DNA of 64,000 bases from Gp6-AA40 sp050742535 (GCA_050742535.1 JBOGIQ010000001.1:6067-70066), one strand, 5' to 3'. Numbered from the stretch's first letter, positions 1 through 8,044 are shown. A program made the numbers and translations. Notes: generated by a model not told the origin, from the letters alone.

Positions 1-451
1 GCGCGGCCGCCTCCGCGGTTCCGTTTGCCGCAGGGGGACCACCGGCGCGTCCGTTCGGCGCGCCGGCACCCCGTCCGTTGCGCGGCGCGGCACTCGCCGT
101 CCTCGGCGTCAACGTCATCGTGAAGTCAACGGTTTGCGCGCACGTCTCCTTGGCGACAACGACGTCTTTCCGGGTGCTGTCGAATCCGGTGAGCTCGGCG
201 GTGAGTTGATAGGACGCGTCCGGAAGGGAGAGTCTGAATCGTCCGTCGACGTCCGTGGACCCTGCCGTCTGCACGGCGTCGTCCCGCCGCACGGTGATCG
301 AGACGCCAGGCAATGGGCCGCCGAGGCCCGTGATGGTCCCGCTAATCGTGCACGAAGCCGCCGCTGGCGGCGCCTGCTGGGCGCCCAGTGCGACGCTCGC
401 CACCACTACGGCGACTGCTGCCGCGTTGACCGCGGTTGACCTGCTCGCCAT
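1..451 (-). CDS. Secreted carboxypeptidase-regulatory-like domain protein (3' end outside window)
   Basis: Open frame on the - strand running off the left edge; about 150 codons are visible. ATG at 449-451 follows an AGGAGA ribosome site 4-5 bases upstream. The first 30 residues form a signal peptide (alanine/valine core, then ALGAQQ). Residues about 35-105 have the Ig-like pattern of carboxypeptidase-regulatory-like domains (SGTITGLGGPLPGVSITV, then TDVDGRFRLSLPDASYQLTAEL). A glycine/proline/alanine-rich low-complexity stretch follows. In acidobacteria this domain often opens TonB-dependent receptors or other cell-surface proteins, but the missing 3' part prevents a firm function. Confidence 0.75.
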   Translation of the reverse strand, partial: MASRSTAVNAAAVAVVVASVALGAQQAPPAAASCTISGTITGLGGPLPGVSITVRRDDAVQTAGSTDVDGRFRLSLPDASYQLTAELTGFDSTRKDVVVAKETCAQTVDFTMTLTPRTASAAPRNGRGAGAPNGRAGGPPAANGTAEAAA

Positions 452-679
452 GTCTCTCCTGCCGTGACGGATAGCTCATGGCAGCGTACGTGTCCCGGCC
501 CCTCGTGCCAATGACAAAACGATGTCAGAGGGCCCTTTCGGGGTTTTTTTACCCTTTCTTTACATTTGAGTCGGTGTGAGACGCCCCAACCATGAGTCGC
601 CAGGAAGAACACGAAGTTTTGGCCACACAGAACACAAAGATCACAATAAACGTGTCCTTCGTGGCTAGAGTTGACGGGA
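452..679. other. Divergent intergenic region before mch
   Basis: 228 bases between the divergent secreted-protein gene and mch, so promoters for both should lie here. The only pyrimidine run (GGGG then seven T then ACCC, about 541-555) is followed by AT-rich filler with several ACACAAAG/ACACGAAG motifs (605-665). I see no operator or RNA structure I would call with confidence. Confidence 0.4.
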
Positions 680-1639
680 ATGATTGATCTTGGAATGAAC
701 GAACGCGCGTGGGAGCTCGTCGATGCGGCGGCGGCACGCGCGCGCGAGCTGCGGATTGACGTGCAGACGATGCATTGCGGTGCTCGTGTGCTGGATGCCG
801 GTGTGCACGCCGTGGGCGGACTGGCGGCCGGCCGCCTGCTCGCTGAGATCTGCATGGGCGGGTTCGGTCACATCGACTTCATCCCGCTCACCATCGGCGA
901 CGAGCCGCTGCCGGGGGTTCAGGTCTGGACGGATCATCCGGCCGAAGCGTGCATGGCGTCCCAGTACGCAGGCTGGGCCATCGACCCGGAGGGATTCTTT
1001 GCGATGGGCTCCGGACCGCTGCGGGCGAAGGCGCGGGTGGAGAAGGAGCTCTTTGGGAAGCTCGGGTATGGGGAGGACGCGGGGCGCGGCGTGCTGGTGC
1101 TCGAGGGGCGCACGCTTCCGGGCAACGAGGTGGCAGCGTGGGTTGCGGAAAAGAGCGGCCTGACGCCGGCGGAAATCACGTTCGTGGTGGCTCCGACCGC
1201 AAGCCTCGCCGGGGGCGTGCAGATTGCGGCGCGGATCATCGAAACCGGGCTCCACAAGATGGACGCGCTGAAGTTCGACGTGACCCGCGTGCTGAGCGCG
1301 ACCGGCACTGCCCCCGTCCCGCCAGTCGCGAAGAACGACCTGCGCGCGATCGGCCGCACCAACGACTGCATTCTGTATGGAGGCCGCGCGCGCTACATCG
1401 TCCGCGCGCCAGACGAGACGCTGGCGGATCTGGCCGAGCGCCTGCCGTCGTCCGCGTCGAAGGACTACGGCACGCCGTTCCACCAGATCTTCAAACGCTA
1501 CGACAACGACTTTTATAAGATCGATCCGATGTTGTTCAGCCCGGCCGAAGTCTGGCTTACGAGCGCGATCACAGGCCGGACGTTTCATGCCGGCCGCCTC
1601 AATCCCGACGTGCTCGGCGCGTCGCTCTACGGCAACTGA
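680..1639 (+). CDS. mch: Methenyltetrahydromethanopterin cyclohydrolase
   Basis: Cytoplasmic enzyme that interconverts 5,10-methenyl-H4MPT and 5-formyl-H4MPT in the H4MPT-linked formaldehyde oxidation route. The 319-residue product has the usual family length and is collinear with Mch throughout: GGLAAGRLLAEICMGG near residue 50, a PLTIGDEPLPGVQVWTDHP block near 70-90, LPGNEVAAWVAEKSGL near 155, and a C-terminal KIDPMLFSPAEVWLTS block. ATG 680 was chosen; TTG 671 or ATG 695 are possible and no strong ribosome site decides. The TGA shares one base with the ATG of the next gene, so the two are translationally coupled. It heads the H4MPT biosynthesis train. Confidence 0.95.
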   Translation: MIDLGMNERAWELVDAAAARARELRIDVQTMHCGARVLDAGVHAVGGLAAGRLLAEICMGGFGHIDFIPLTIGDEPLPGVQVWTDHPAEACMASQYAGWAIDPEGFFAMGSGPLRAKARVEKELFGKLGYGEDAGRGVLVLEGRTLPGNEVAAWVAEKSGLTPAEITFVVAPTASLAGGVQIAARIIETGLHKMDALKFDVTRVLSATGTAPVPPVAKNDLRAIGRTNDCILYGGRARYIVRAPDETLADLAERLPSSASKDYGTPFHQIFKRYDNDFYKIDPMLFSPAEVWLTSAITGRTFHAGRLNPDVLGASLYGN

Positions 1640-2607
1640 TGCGCGTCCTGATCCTGAGCGCGCGGAGCGGATGGCACACCGACGAGTTGTGCCGCGCCCT
1701 CACCGCGCGCGGGCATCAACCACGCATTGCTCCCTACGAATCGCTGGTGGCGGAATTCGGGGAACGTTCGAGTCGTTCGGATCGTTCGAGTCGTTCGATG
1801 ACGTTCGGCCGTTCGAACGCGCACGATTCGAACGATTCGAACGTTCTCGCGTTTGACGCCGTACTCCCCCGCATCATCCCGAACGGCTCGCTCGAGCAGA
1901 TCATCTACCGTGTGGACGCGCTGCACTGGATCGAGGACCAGGGCATTCCCGTCGTGAACTCCGCGCGGGCGATCGAGCGTTCGGTGGACAAGTTCTACAC
2001 GACGGCGCTCCTGCAGCAGGCGAGCCTGCCGGTGCCCGAAACGGTGGTCTGCGAGCGGGCGGATGACGCCATGGCGGCCATCCGGCGCATGCTCGACGGC
2101 GGCAGCGAGGTGATCATCAAGCCGATCTTCGGTTCGATGGGCCATGGGCTGGTCCGCGTCGCCGATGTCGAACTGGCATGGCGCGTGGTCCGTCCGCTCG
2201 AGCAGATGCGATCGGTGTTTTATGTGCAGCGCGCCATCGACCATGACGGCCGCGACGTCCGTCTCTTCGTCGTCGGCGGGCGTGTAGTGGGTGCGATCGA
2301 ACGGACCGCTCCGGCCGGCGACTGGCGCACGAACGTCGCGCGCGGCGGCTCGGCGCGTGCGATCGATCCGCCGCCGGCCTGGCAGGAGCACGCGCTCATG
2401 GCGACAGCGGCAGTCGGCGCCGACTACGCCGGCGTGGACCTGTTGCTCTCGCCGAGCGGCGAGATCTTCGTGCTGGAAGTCAACGGGATTCCCGGCTGGC
2501 AGGGACTTCAGGCCGCGACCGGTGTGGATGTTGCCGCGGCGATCGTGGAGCATGTGGAAACGCGCGCCGCCGGCATCCGCCGGTTCCGCGAACAGGTGAA
2601 CGCGTGA
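1639..2607 (+). CDS. ATP-grasp ligase, MptN/RimK-like
   Basis: ATP-grasp enzyme of 322 residues. The N-terminal pre-ATP-grasp domain begins RVLILSARSGWHTDEL. The ATP-grasp core includes DKFYTTALLQQASLPVPET (about 118-136), VIIKPIFGSMGHGLVRV (about 157-173) and the metal-binding LLLSPSGEIFVLEVNGIPG near 270-290. RimK relatives in archaea (MptN) and methylotrophs (orf17 type) sit with H4MPT genes and add glutamate to the cofactor, so a tetrahydromethanopterin:glutamate ligase role is the best inference; another amino-acid ligase role is possible. Residues about 42-67 are an unusual Ser/Arg/Asn-rich loop encoded by a palindromic short repeat (1762-1852). It overlaps mch by one base and the next gene by four. 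Confidence 0.8.
   Translation: MRVLILSARSGWHTDELCRALTARGHQPRIAPYESLVAEFGERSSRSDRSSRSMTFGRSNAHDSNDSNVLAFDAVLPRIIPNGSLEQIIYRVDALHWIEDQGIPVVNSARAIERSVDKFYTTALLQQASLPVPETVVCERADDAMAAIRRMLDGGSEVIIKPIFGSMGHGLVRVADVELAWRVVRPLEQMRSVFYVQRAIDHDGRDVRLFVVGGRVVGAIERTAPAGDWRTNVARGGSARAIDPPPAWQEHALMATAAVGADYAGVDLLLSPSGEIFVLEVNGIPGWQGLQAATGVDVAAAIVEHVETRAAGIRRFREQVNA
1762..1852. repeat. Palindromic CGTTCGA short-repeat tract inside the ATP-grasp gene
   Basis: Copies of CGTTCGA in the left half and TCGAACG in the right half make an imperfect self-complementary tract within coding sequence. It is read in frame as about 26 Ser/Arg/Asn/Asp residues with no counterpart expected in the fold. Confidence 0.7.
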
Positions 2608-3587
2608 CGGCCGTGGCGGGCGAGCCGCAGCACCACATCGGCGTCGCACACGCATCGTGGATCATTGCCGGCCGTGCGCATCTCGCGTGCGTGCTCGAGG
2701 TCACTGCGCCGAAGCCGGGAAACGTGTCGCCCGGCCGGCCGTTCGCAGACATGCGCTACGAGGATTTTCTCCTCAGCGCCGAGGCGATTGCGCGGCCGCT
2801 CGAAGGCGCCGGCCGGCGGCCGCTCGGTGAAACCATCCTGCGGGCGGTGGAGGCAACGGCGTCCCGGACTCGCGCCAACACCAACCTTGGCATTGTCCTG
2901 CTGCTGGCGCCGTTGGCGCGAGCCGCCATCCTGCTGCTCGATTCGCCGCCGCCGCCGGAGCGCGACCGCCGGCTGCGCAATCTGCGCACGGCAGTGGCGG
3001 GAGTGCTCGCGGACACGACGATCGACGATGCGAGGAATGCATACCGCGCGATCCGTCTCGCCAATCCGGGTGGACTCGGCACCGCCGAGGAACAGGACGT
3101 GACGGCCGAGCCGACGGTCACGCTGCTCGAGGCGATGCGGCTGGCCGCCGACCGCGACGGCATCGCGCGTGAATACGCGTCGTCGTACCAGACAACGTTT
3201 GAACGAGGTGTGCCTGCGCTGCTGCAGGCCCGTGCGGACGGGTTGGCGATGAGCGACGCGATTGTCGATTCGTACCTGACCCTTCTGGCGGGTACGCCGG
3301 ACACGCACGTCGCGCGCCGGGGCGGCGACACGCTTGCCCGCCGCGTGTCGCAGCTTGCGGCCGATGCGCTGGCGGCCGGCGGAGTCCGCTCCGACGAGGG
3401 CCGGCTGCGCATCGCGGCAATGGATGCCTCGCTGCGCGATCCGCGCAACCTGGCGAATCCTGGAACCGCAGCTGACCTGACGGCCGCGGCAATTTTTGCC
3501 GCGCTCATCGTCGGTGGCTGGACCATCGGGCCGATCGACAGCGCGCGTGCTGCGGCACCGTACGAGCAAGGTTCGGAGGCATCATGA
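2604..3587 (+). CDS. CitG/MdcB-like triphosphoribosyl-dephospho-CoA synthase family protein
   Basis: 327 residues from a GTG that overlaps the previous stop by four bases. The family signature is clear: LEVTAPKPGNVSPGRPF near residues 30-50 (CitG has a PKPG block), followed by FLLSAEAI and ASRTRANTNLGIVLLLAPL near 85-105. Classical CitG uses ATP to attach a phosphoribosyl group to dephospho-CoA for citrate or malonate lyase. No lyase genes are here, but CitG-like genes are regular members of H4MPT clusters in methylotrophs. I infer a ribosyl-transfer step in H4MPT or methanofuran synthesis; the actual substrate cannot be read from sequence. Confidence 0.8.
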   Translation: MTAVAGEPQHHIGVAHASWIIAGRAHLACVLEVTAPKPGNVSPGRPFADMRYEDFLLSAEAIARPLEGAGRRPLGETILRAVEATASRTRANTNLGIVLLLAPLARAAILLLDSPPPPERDRRLRNLRTAVAGVLADTTIDDARNAYRAIRLANPGGLGTAEEQDVTAEPTVTLLEAMRLAADRDGIAREYASSYQTTFERGVPALLQARADGLAMSDAIVDSYLTLLAGTPDTHVARRGGDTLARRVSQLAADALAAGGVRSDEGRLRIAAMDASLRDPRNLANPGTAADLTAAAIFAALIVGGWTIGPIDSARAAAPYEQGSEAS

Positions 3588-4114
3588 CGCCGCGGGGCGA
3601 TTACCGCGTTTCGGTCACCAAGGACTATCTCGTCTTCTCGTCGGCCCATTTCATCACCTTCGCGGGGCATCGCTGCGAAGGCTTGCACGGTCATAACTAC
3701 CGCGTGCGGGTCACGATCGAGGGCGCGCTTAACGAAGAGGCGTGGTTCGTGTTCGATTTCGTCGAGCTGAAGGGGATCATGAAACGGCTCTGCGACGAGA
3801 TCGACCATCTGGTGCTGCTGCCGCTCGACAGCGATCGCATCAAGGTCGAGGAGGAGGGCGAGATCGTCCGTGTCAGCGTGGACGGCAAGCCGCGCTACAC
3901 GTTCCCACGGCGCGATTGCGCCCTGCTGCCGATTCCGAATACCACTGTCGAGATGCTGGCGAAGCTGCTGACCGCACGCCTCAAGGACGCAATCGGCGCC
4001 GCAGCGTCGAAACCGCTGACCGCAATCGAGATGGAGGTCGAGGAGAATTTCGGGCAGACGGCGGTGTATCGGGAGGAGATAGGACAGGAGACAAGAGACG
4101 GAGATAGGAGATAG
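3584..4114 (+). CDS. 6-pyruvoyl-tetrahydropterin synthase / QueD-like protein
   Basis: Zinc-dependent pterin enzyme of 176 residues, fused by a four-base overlap to the CitG-like gene. The zinc histidines are in SSAHFITFAGH and LHGHNYRVRV near residues 19-43, and the catalytic cysteine position is occupied (HRCEGLHGHN). FDFVELK and the IEMEVEENFGQTAVY block complete the fold. Family members act on dihydroneopterin triphosphate; in this locus it likely supplies the pterin half of H4MPT. The last residues (about GQETRDGDRR) are encoded by the GGAGATAG repeat/terminator tract and are not part of the usual fold. Confidence 0.88.
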   Translation: MTPRGDYRVSVTKDYLVFSSAHFITFAGHRCEGLHGHNYRVRVTIEGALNEEAWFVFDFVELKGIMKRLCDEIDHLVLLPLDSDRIKVEEEGEIVRVSVDGKPRYTFPRRDCALLPIPNTTVEMLAKLLTARLKDAIGAAASKPLTAIEMEVEENFGQTAVYREEIGQETRDGDRR

Positions 4115-4142
4115 GAGGACCTTCCTCCTACCTCCTATCTCC
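4085..4142. terminator. Convergent hairpin made of GGAGATAGGAGG repeats
   Basis: Perfect 12-bp inverted repeat, GGAGATAGGAGG at 4107-4118 and its complement at 4131-4142 with a 12-base loop, preceded by further GGAGA/ACAGGAGA copies. It lies between convergent genes and contains both stop codons (4112-4114 on +, 4135-4137 on -). It has no T-run, so a bidirectional terminator role is inferred from position and structure only. Confidence 0.65.
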
Positions 4143-4878
4143 CACGTTCCAGCCTCCCGGCGGCCGCAACATCGGCGGGTGTCAGCCGCCCGTCGTGCAG
4201 CGCCGTCGCGACGAGCGCGCCGTCGCACCCGATCGCCGCCAGGTCCCGCACGTCGTCGAGATGCCGGATGCCGCCGGCGGCGATCAGTCTCGGCATGCGC
4301 ACGGCCGCCCGGATTCGACGCATCATCGCCAGATCGGGTCCGGATCCGCTGCCGACGCGCGCAACGTCAAGAACGATCATTTCGAACGCCCCGGAAATAA
4401 ATGCCCGCCGCGCCACCTCCTCGGGCAGCGTCGTGCCTGCGGCCTTGCCCATCGGCACGCCGCCGCGAAGATCGAGACTGAATACTGTCGGCCCCGGAGT
4501 GCCGAGCGTGATGTCCGCCAGCGCGTCGAACGAGGGCAGCGTCTCGAGGCCGATCACGACGGCGCGTGCCCCTGTCCGAATCAATTGCCGCGCGTCCTCG
4601 GGCGTGGTGACGCCGCCGTCAACGTAGACCCGCATGCCGAGGCTGCTCACCGCGCGAATGACGTCGTGCTGGGGCCGGCCTGCTGCGATCGCGTTGAGGT
4701 CGGCAATGTAGACGTCGTGAATCTCGAACGTCTCCAGATACACACGCGCCAGCTTCACCGCGTCGCCGTCGATGGCGGCGCCGCCGGCCTCGCGAACGGG
4801 CGCATAGGTCTCGCGCTGTCCGCGACGCGCGTGTACGGCCAGGCCGTCCTTGAGATCGATGACGCCGATGATTCGCAC
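4135..4878 (-). CDS. HisA/HisF-fold protein of the H4MPT locus
   Basis: (beta/alpha)8 barrel of 247 residues of the HisA family. GTG at 4876-4878 begins VRIIGVIDLKDG, matching the first HisA strand and its catalytic aspartate. Later blocks are VYVDGGVTTPEDAR, FSLDLRGGVPMG (second aspartate region), VLDVARVGSGSGPDL and RLIAAGGIRHLDDV. No other histidine gene is present, so it is unlikely to serve histidine synthesis here. HisA performs an Amadori rearrangement of a riboside; a comparable ring-opening of an H4MPT or RFAP intermediate is inferred, not shown. Its ribosome site (AGGAGA) is half of a palindrome shared with the divergent gene 18 bases away. Confidence 0.82.
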   Translation of the reverse strand: MRIIGVIDLKDGLAVHARRGQRETYAPVREAGGAAIDGDAVKLARVYLETFEIHDVYIADLNAIAAGRPQHDVIRAVSSLGMRVYVDGGVTTPEDARQLIRTGARAVVIGLETLPSFDALADITLGTPGPTVFSLDLRGGVPMGKAAGTTLPEEVARRAFISGAFEMIVLDVARVGSGSGPDLAMMRRIRAAVRMPRLIAAGGIRHLDDVRDLAAIGCDGALVATALHDGRLTPADVAAAGRLERGR

Positions 4879-4896
4879 CGGAGATATTCTCCTACT
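4879..4896. promoter_or_regulatory. Shared palindromic Shine-Dalgarno between divergent GTG starts
   Basis: The 18 bases between the HisA-like and MfnF-E starts contain GGAGA-TAT-TCTCC (4880-4892). Read on + it gives GGAGA before GTG 4897; read on - it gives AGGAGA before GTG 4878. Promoters for each gene must therefore lie inside the other coding sequence. Confidence 0.55.
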
Positions 4897-6603
4897 GTGA
4901 TTCTCGGCTGGGACATTGGCGGCGTGAACACGAAGGTGGCATGCCTTGGCGACACCGGCGCGCTGACCGTCCGCTCGCGCCCCTTCGAACTGCAGCGGGA
5001 GCCAGATGCGCTCGTCCGCGTACTGCGCGATCTGGCCGCACAGGTTGGCGCAGGATCCATCGTCGAGTCCGGCTTCAGCCGGATGACCGTATTCACGTGC
5101 GCGGTGACGATGACCGCCGAGCTCTCGCAGATGTTTCGGACCAAGCGTGAAGGGGTGCATTTCGTGCTCGACGCCGTGTCCGCCGCTTTTCCCGACGCGA
5201 CGACGCGGGTGTTCACAACGGACGGCCGCTTTCTGACGATTGACACCGCTCGTGTCGAGCCGTTGGCGGTCGCCGCGGCGAACTGGGCGGCCACGGCACG
5301 CATGGTTGCGTCCCGGTACCGCGACGCGATGCTCGTGGATGTCGGGACGACCACGACGGACATCATCCCGATCGTGAATGGGGATGTGGTCGCCGAGGGG
5401 AAGACAGATCCGGAGCGTCTGGCGTCCGGCGAGCTGGTATATTCCGGCGCGCTGCGCACGCCGGTTGAGGCGATCGTGCACGAGGTGAGCGATCGTGGCG
5501 AGACCTTCGGCGTGTCCGCTGAAGGATTCGCGCTGATTGGCGACGTGCACGTGTGGCTGGGCCGGCTGGCGGCGGAGGACTACACGGTTCCGACGCCGGA
5601 CGGTCGCCCTGCGACGCGCGAATTCGCCGGAGAGCGGATCGCGCGCGTGATCTGCGGCGATCGCGAGCTGGTTGGCGACTCTGCGCGCACGCACATTGCA
5701 CATGCGATTGCCGCACAACAGGTGGCGGCCATCGCGGCGGCAATCCGGCGCGTGCGTTCACGTCATCCGTCTCTTCGTACAGCGGTCGTCACCGGTCTCG
5801 GTCACTTTATTGCGAGTGCGGCCGCTCGTTCTGCGTCGCTGGACGTCGTGTCGCTCGCGGACGACATCGGCGAGGATGCGGCACGCTATGCGCCGGCAGC
5901 AGCGGTGGCGCTGTTGTGCGCGGACAGTCAGATAAGAGCGAATAGTCCGATAGAAGATCGTGGGGCAAACCGTGTCAGGCTTGCCTACCCGGACCCGACA
6001 GGGTCCGCGCCACGATCCGCGTTTGTGATCAAAGTCGGTGGCGGTCTGCTCGAACACATCGACCATCTCGATCGCGTCGTTGCGGCCATCGCCGATGTCG
6101 GCCGGACGCTGCGAGTCGTGGTCGTCCCTGGCGGCGGACCGTTCGCGGACGCGGTGCGCCGTGTCGATCGACGTCTGGCGCTCGGTGACGAGGAAGCACA
6201 CTGGATGGCGATCCTCGGAATGGATCAGTACGCGCACCTGCTGGCGGCGCGAATCGATTCCGGAACCGTGGTTGCCGGACGCGAACAGATCGCGGACGCG
6301 CATCGCAGAACGCAGATTCCGGTGCTGGCTCCATCGGCATGGCTCAAGGCCGCTGACCCGCTTCCACACAGCTGGGACGTGACGAGCGACAGCATCGCAG
6401 CCTGGGTGGCCGGCGAACTTGGCGCCGCGCGCCTGCTGTTGATCAAACCGCCCGGCGCGCGGGGTCCGGACCTCGTCGACGCGCACTTCCAGAAGACACA
6501 GCCGGCCGGGTGCGTCTGCGACTGTCTGGACGCCGATGAGGCGATCGGTCTGCTCAGCCGCGCCGCAGGGCACGACCGAGCGCACGCACTCGACTCTCGC
6601 TGA
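4897..6603 (+). CDS. Fused MfnF-like (H4MPT-linked C1 pathway protein) and MfnE-like kinase
   Basis: 568 residues holding two domains that are normally separate. Residues 1-345 are the ASKHA/hydantoinase-like 'H4MPT-linked C1 transfer pathway protein' (MfnF family): WDIGGVNTKVA at the start, DVGTTTTDIIPI near 150 and VTGLGHF near 300. Residues about 375-568 are an amino-acid-kinase fold matching MfnE: VIKVGGGLLEH, VVVPGGGPFADAVR and LLLIKPPGARGPDL. In methanogens MfnE activates an aminomethylfuran phosphate and MfnF couples it to the tyramine part of methanofuran, so consecutive enzymes are joined here. The linker (residues 354-374) is encoded by a three-hairpin repeat element at 5956-6017. 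GTG 4897 was chosen because it begins the conserved first strand. It overlaps mfnB tail-to-tail by 50 bases. Confidence 0.85.
   Translation: MILGWDIGGVNTKVACLGDTGALTVRSRPFELQREPDALVRVLRDLAAQVGAGSIVESGFSRMTVFTCAVTMTAELSQMFRTKREGVHFVLDAVSAAFPDATTRVFTTDGRFLTIDTARVEPLAVAAANWAATARMVASRYRDAMLVDVGTTTTDIIPIVNGDVVAEGKTDPERLASGELVYSGALRTPVEAIVHEVSDRGETFGVSAEGFALIGDVHVWLGRLAAEDYTVPTPDGRPATREFAGERIARVICGDRELVGDSARTHIAHAIAAQQVAAIAAAIRRVRSRHPSLRTAVVTGLGHFIASAAARSASLDVVSLADDIGEDAARYAPAAAVALLCADSQIRANSPIEDRGANRVRLAYPDPTGSAPRSAFVIKVGGGLLEHIDHLDRVVAAIADVGRTLRVVVVPGGGPFADAVRRVDRRLALGDEEAHWMAILGMDQYAHLLAARIDSGTVVAGREQIADAHRRTQIPVLAPSAWLKAADPLPHSWDVTSDSIAAWVAGELGAARLLLIKPPGARGPDLVDAHFQKTQPAGCVCDCLDADEAIGLLSRAAGHDRAHALDSR
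5956..6017. repeat. Three-hairpin palindromic element in frame in mfnF-mfnE
   Basis: Outer arms GATCGTGG and CCACGATC enclose two hairpins (GGCAAACC with GGCTTGCC; GGACCC with GGGTCC). It is read through as the linker joining the two enzyme domains. Confidence 0.75.
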
Positions 6604-7246
6604 CGACGCCGTTCCGGCCGTTGTCGCAGGCGGCGCCGCGAACGCCGGCGATATCGGCGCCGGCGTCGTGAACGCGTTCCAGATCGTCGATCGTCAGGCT
6701 GCCCGCCACCGCAACGATTCGTCCCGATCCCCTGGCCCGCGCGACGAACGACCGGAGCGAGACGGATGTCATGAGCGTGGTGAGGCCGGGGCCGCATTTG
6801 TCGCAGGTGTCGAGCAGTACGCCGGCAGCGCGGCTGCGATCCGCAAGTGCAATCACTTCATCAGGTGTCGGCGCCGCGACTTTCTCGAAGTCTGCGTACG
6901 CAACCAGTACCAGATCCGCGGCGATGCTGTTGACCGCTTCTGACGTCAGCACGTCGGCCGCGGCATCGAGCCGTCCTCGCATCCCCGCGAACCCGACCTT
7001 GACGAACGCCGCATGTACCCGCGTCGCGGCGTGCGCGCCGCGGACGATGTCGTCGCGACCGGCTTCGCCGAGCGCCGCGCTCACCGGGGCCCCGCCGGCG
7101 ACCGCCGACGCGATTGATGCGAGGGCGGCGGGAGAAACCGGACCGAGCGGGCCGTTCGACGGCTCCTTCGCGTCGACGATGTCCGCGCCGCCGGCCAGCG
7201 CCGCTGCAGCCTCGGAGGCGTTTCGCACGCTCACCAGCAACCGCAT
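6554..7246 (-). CDS. mfnB: (5-formylfuran-3-yl)methyl phosphate synthase
   Basis: 230-residue DUF556/MfnB family protein. It makes the furan precursor of methanofuran from two molecules of glyceraldehyde 3-phosphate. The start RLLVSVRNASEAAAAL and GGADIVDAKEPSNGPLG (residues 20-36) are the family signature and carry the Schiff-base-type lysine; further conserved lysine and aspartate blocks are AAFVKVGFAG, LVAYADFEK and LLDTCDK. It ends in a GXDIAGVRGAAC strand. ATG 7246 gives the full N-terminal strand. The gene converges on mfnF-mfnE and starts 30 bases from the divergent SDR gene. Confidence 0.93.
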   Translation of the reverse strand: MRLLVSVRNASEAAAALAGGADIVDAKEPSNGPLGPVSPAALASIASAVAGGAPVSAALGEAGRDDIVRGAHAATRVHAAFVKVGFAGMRGRLDAAADVLTSEAVNSIAADLVLVAYADFEKVAAPTPDEVIALADRSRAAGVLLDTCDKCGPGLTTLMTSVSLRSFVARARGSGRIVAVAGSLTIDDLERVHDAGADIAGVRGAACDNGRNGVVSESRVRALGRALRRG

Positions 7247-7276
7247 GAGGTGGGAAGCCTACTATGATCGCCTTCC

Positions 7277-8044
7277 ATGGTGGATTCGGCGCCGCTGGCC
7301 GGGCAAACGATGGTCATCACGGGAGCCTCGAGCGGCATCGGCCGCGGCATCGCACTCGCCGCCGCCCGCGCTGGCGCCGACGTCGCCCTCACGTACCGAT
7401 CGAACGAAGCGGGCGTACGCCAGACCGCGGCGGACGTCGAGGCGATCGGCCGGCGTGCTGTCGTCACCCGCATGGATCTCGCGGACGCCCAGTCGATTCA
7501 CGCGTTGGCGGACGAGGTCAGCGGGACGTTTGGCCGCATCGACGCCTGGGTGAACAACGCCGGCGCGGATATCGTGACCAGCGGCGGCGACGCCCTGTCG
7601 CGCCTCGACAAGCTCGATCTGCTGCTGCGCGTCGATCTGCGAGGCACGATGATCGCGTCGTGGAAAGCAGCGGAACTCATGGCGGCGCAATCCGATGGCG
7701 GGGTCATCATCAATCTCAGCTGGGATCACGTCGCCACCGGGATGGAAGGGTCGAACCCGCAGCTCTATTCCGCGGCCAAGGGCGCCATCACGTCGTTCAG
7801 CAAGTCGCTGGCACGCAGCGTCGCGCCGCGCGTGCGCGTGAATATCGTGGCGCCGGGCTGGATCGAAACGGCGTTCGGCTCGGGCGTCGATCGCGGCGTG
7901 TACCGCGCCGTTGCCGAGTCCACGCCGTTGAAGCGGTGGGGCAAGCCGGCCGATGTCGCCGGCGCAGTGGTGTTTCTCGCATCGGCGGCGGCGTCGTTTC
8001 TCACAGGCGAGACGATCAACGTCGGTGGGGGAGTGGTGATGTAG
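7277..8044 (+). CDS. Short-chain dehydrogenase/reductase
   Basis: Classical NAD(P)-binding SDR of 255 residues: TGASSGIG at 15-22, a YRSNEAG block (a basic residue after strand 2 suggests NADPH), NNAG near 95, active-site Tyr164 and Lys168 in YSAAKGAI, and a C-terminal GETINVGGG. It lies between mfnB and the pterin carbinolamine dehydratase. Pteridine reductases are SDRs of this kind, so reduction of dihydromethanopterin or another pterin intermediate is a reasonable inference. A general 3-oxoacyl-ACP-reductase-like role cannot be excluded. Confidence 0.85.
   Translation: MVDSAPLAGQTMVITGASSGIGRGIALAAARAGADVALTYRSNEAGVRQTAADVEAIGRRAVVTRMDLADAQSIHALADEVSGTFGRIDAWVNNAGADIVTSGGDALSRLDKLDLLLRVDLRGTMIASWKAAELMAAQSDGGVIINLSWDHVATGMEGSNPQLYSAAKGAITSFSKSLARSVAPRVRVNIVAPGWIETAFGSGVDRGVYRAVAESTPLKRWGKPADVAGAVVFLASAAASFLTGETINVGGGVVM

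Noticed and set aside
665..1588. Long - strand open frame opposite mch
   Set aside because: It is the complement of a well-conserved enzyme in a GC-rich genome, with low-complexity Arg/His/Ala composition and no ribosome site.
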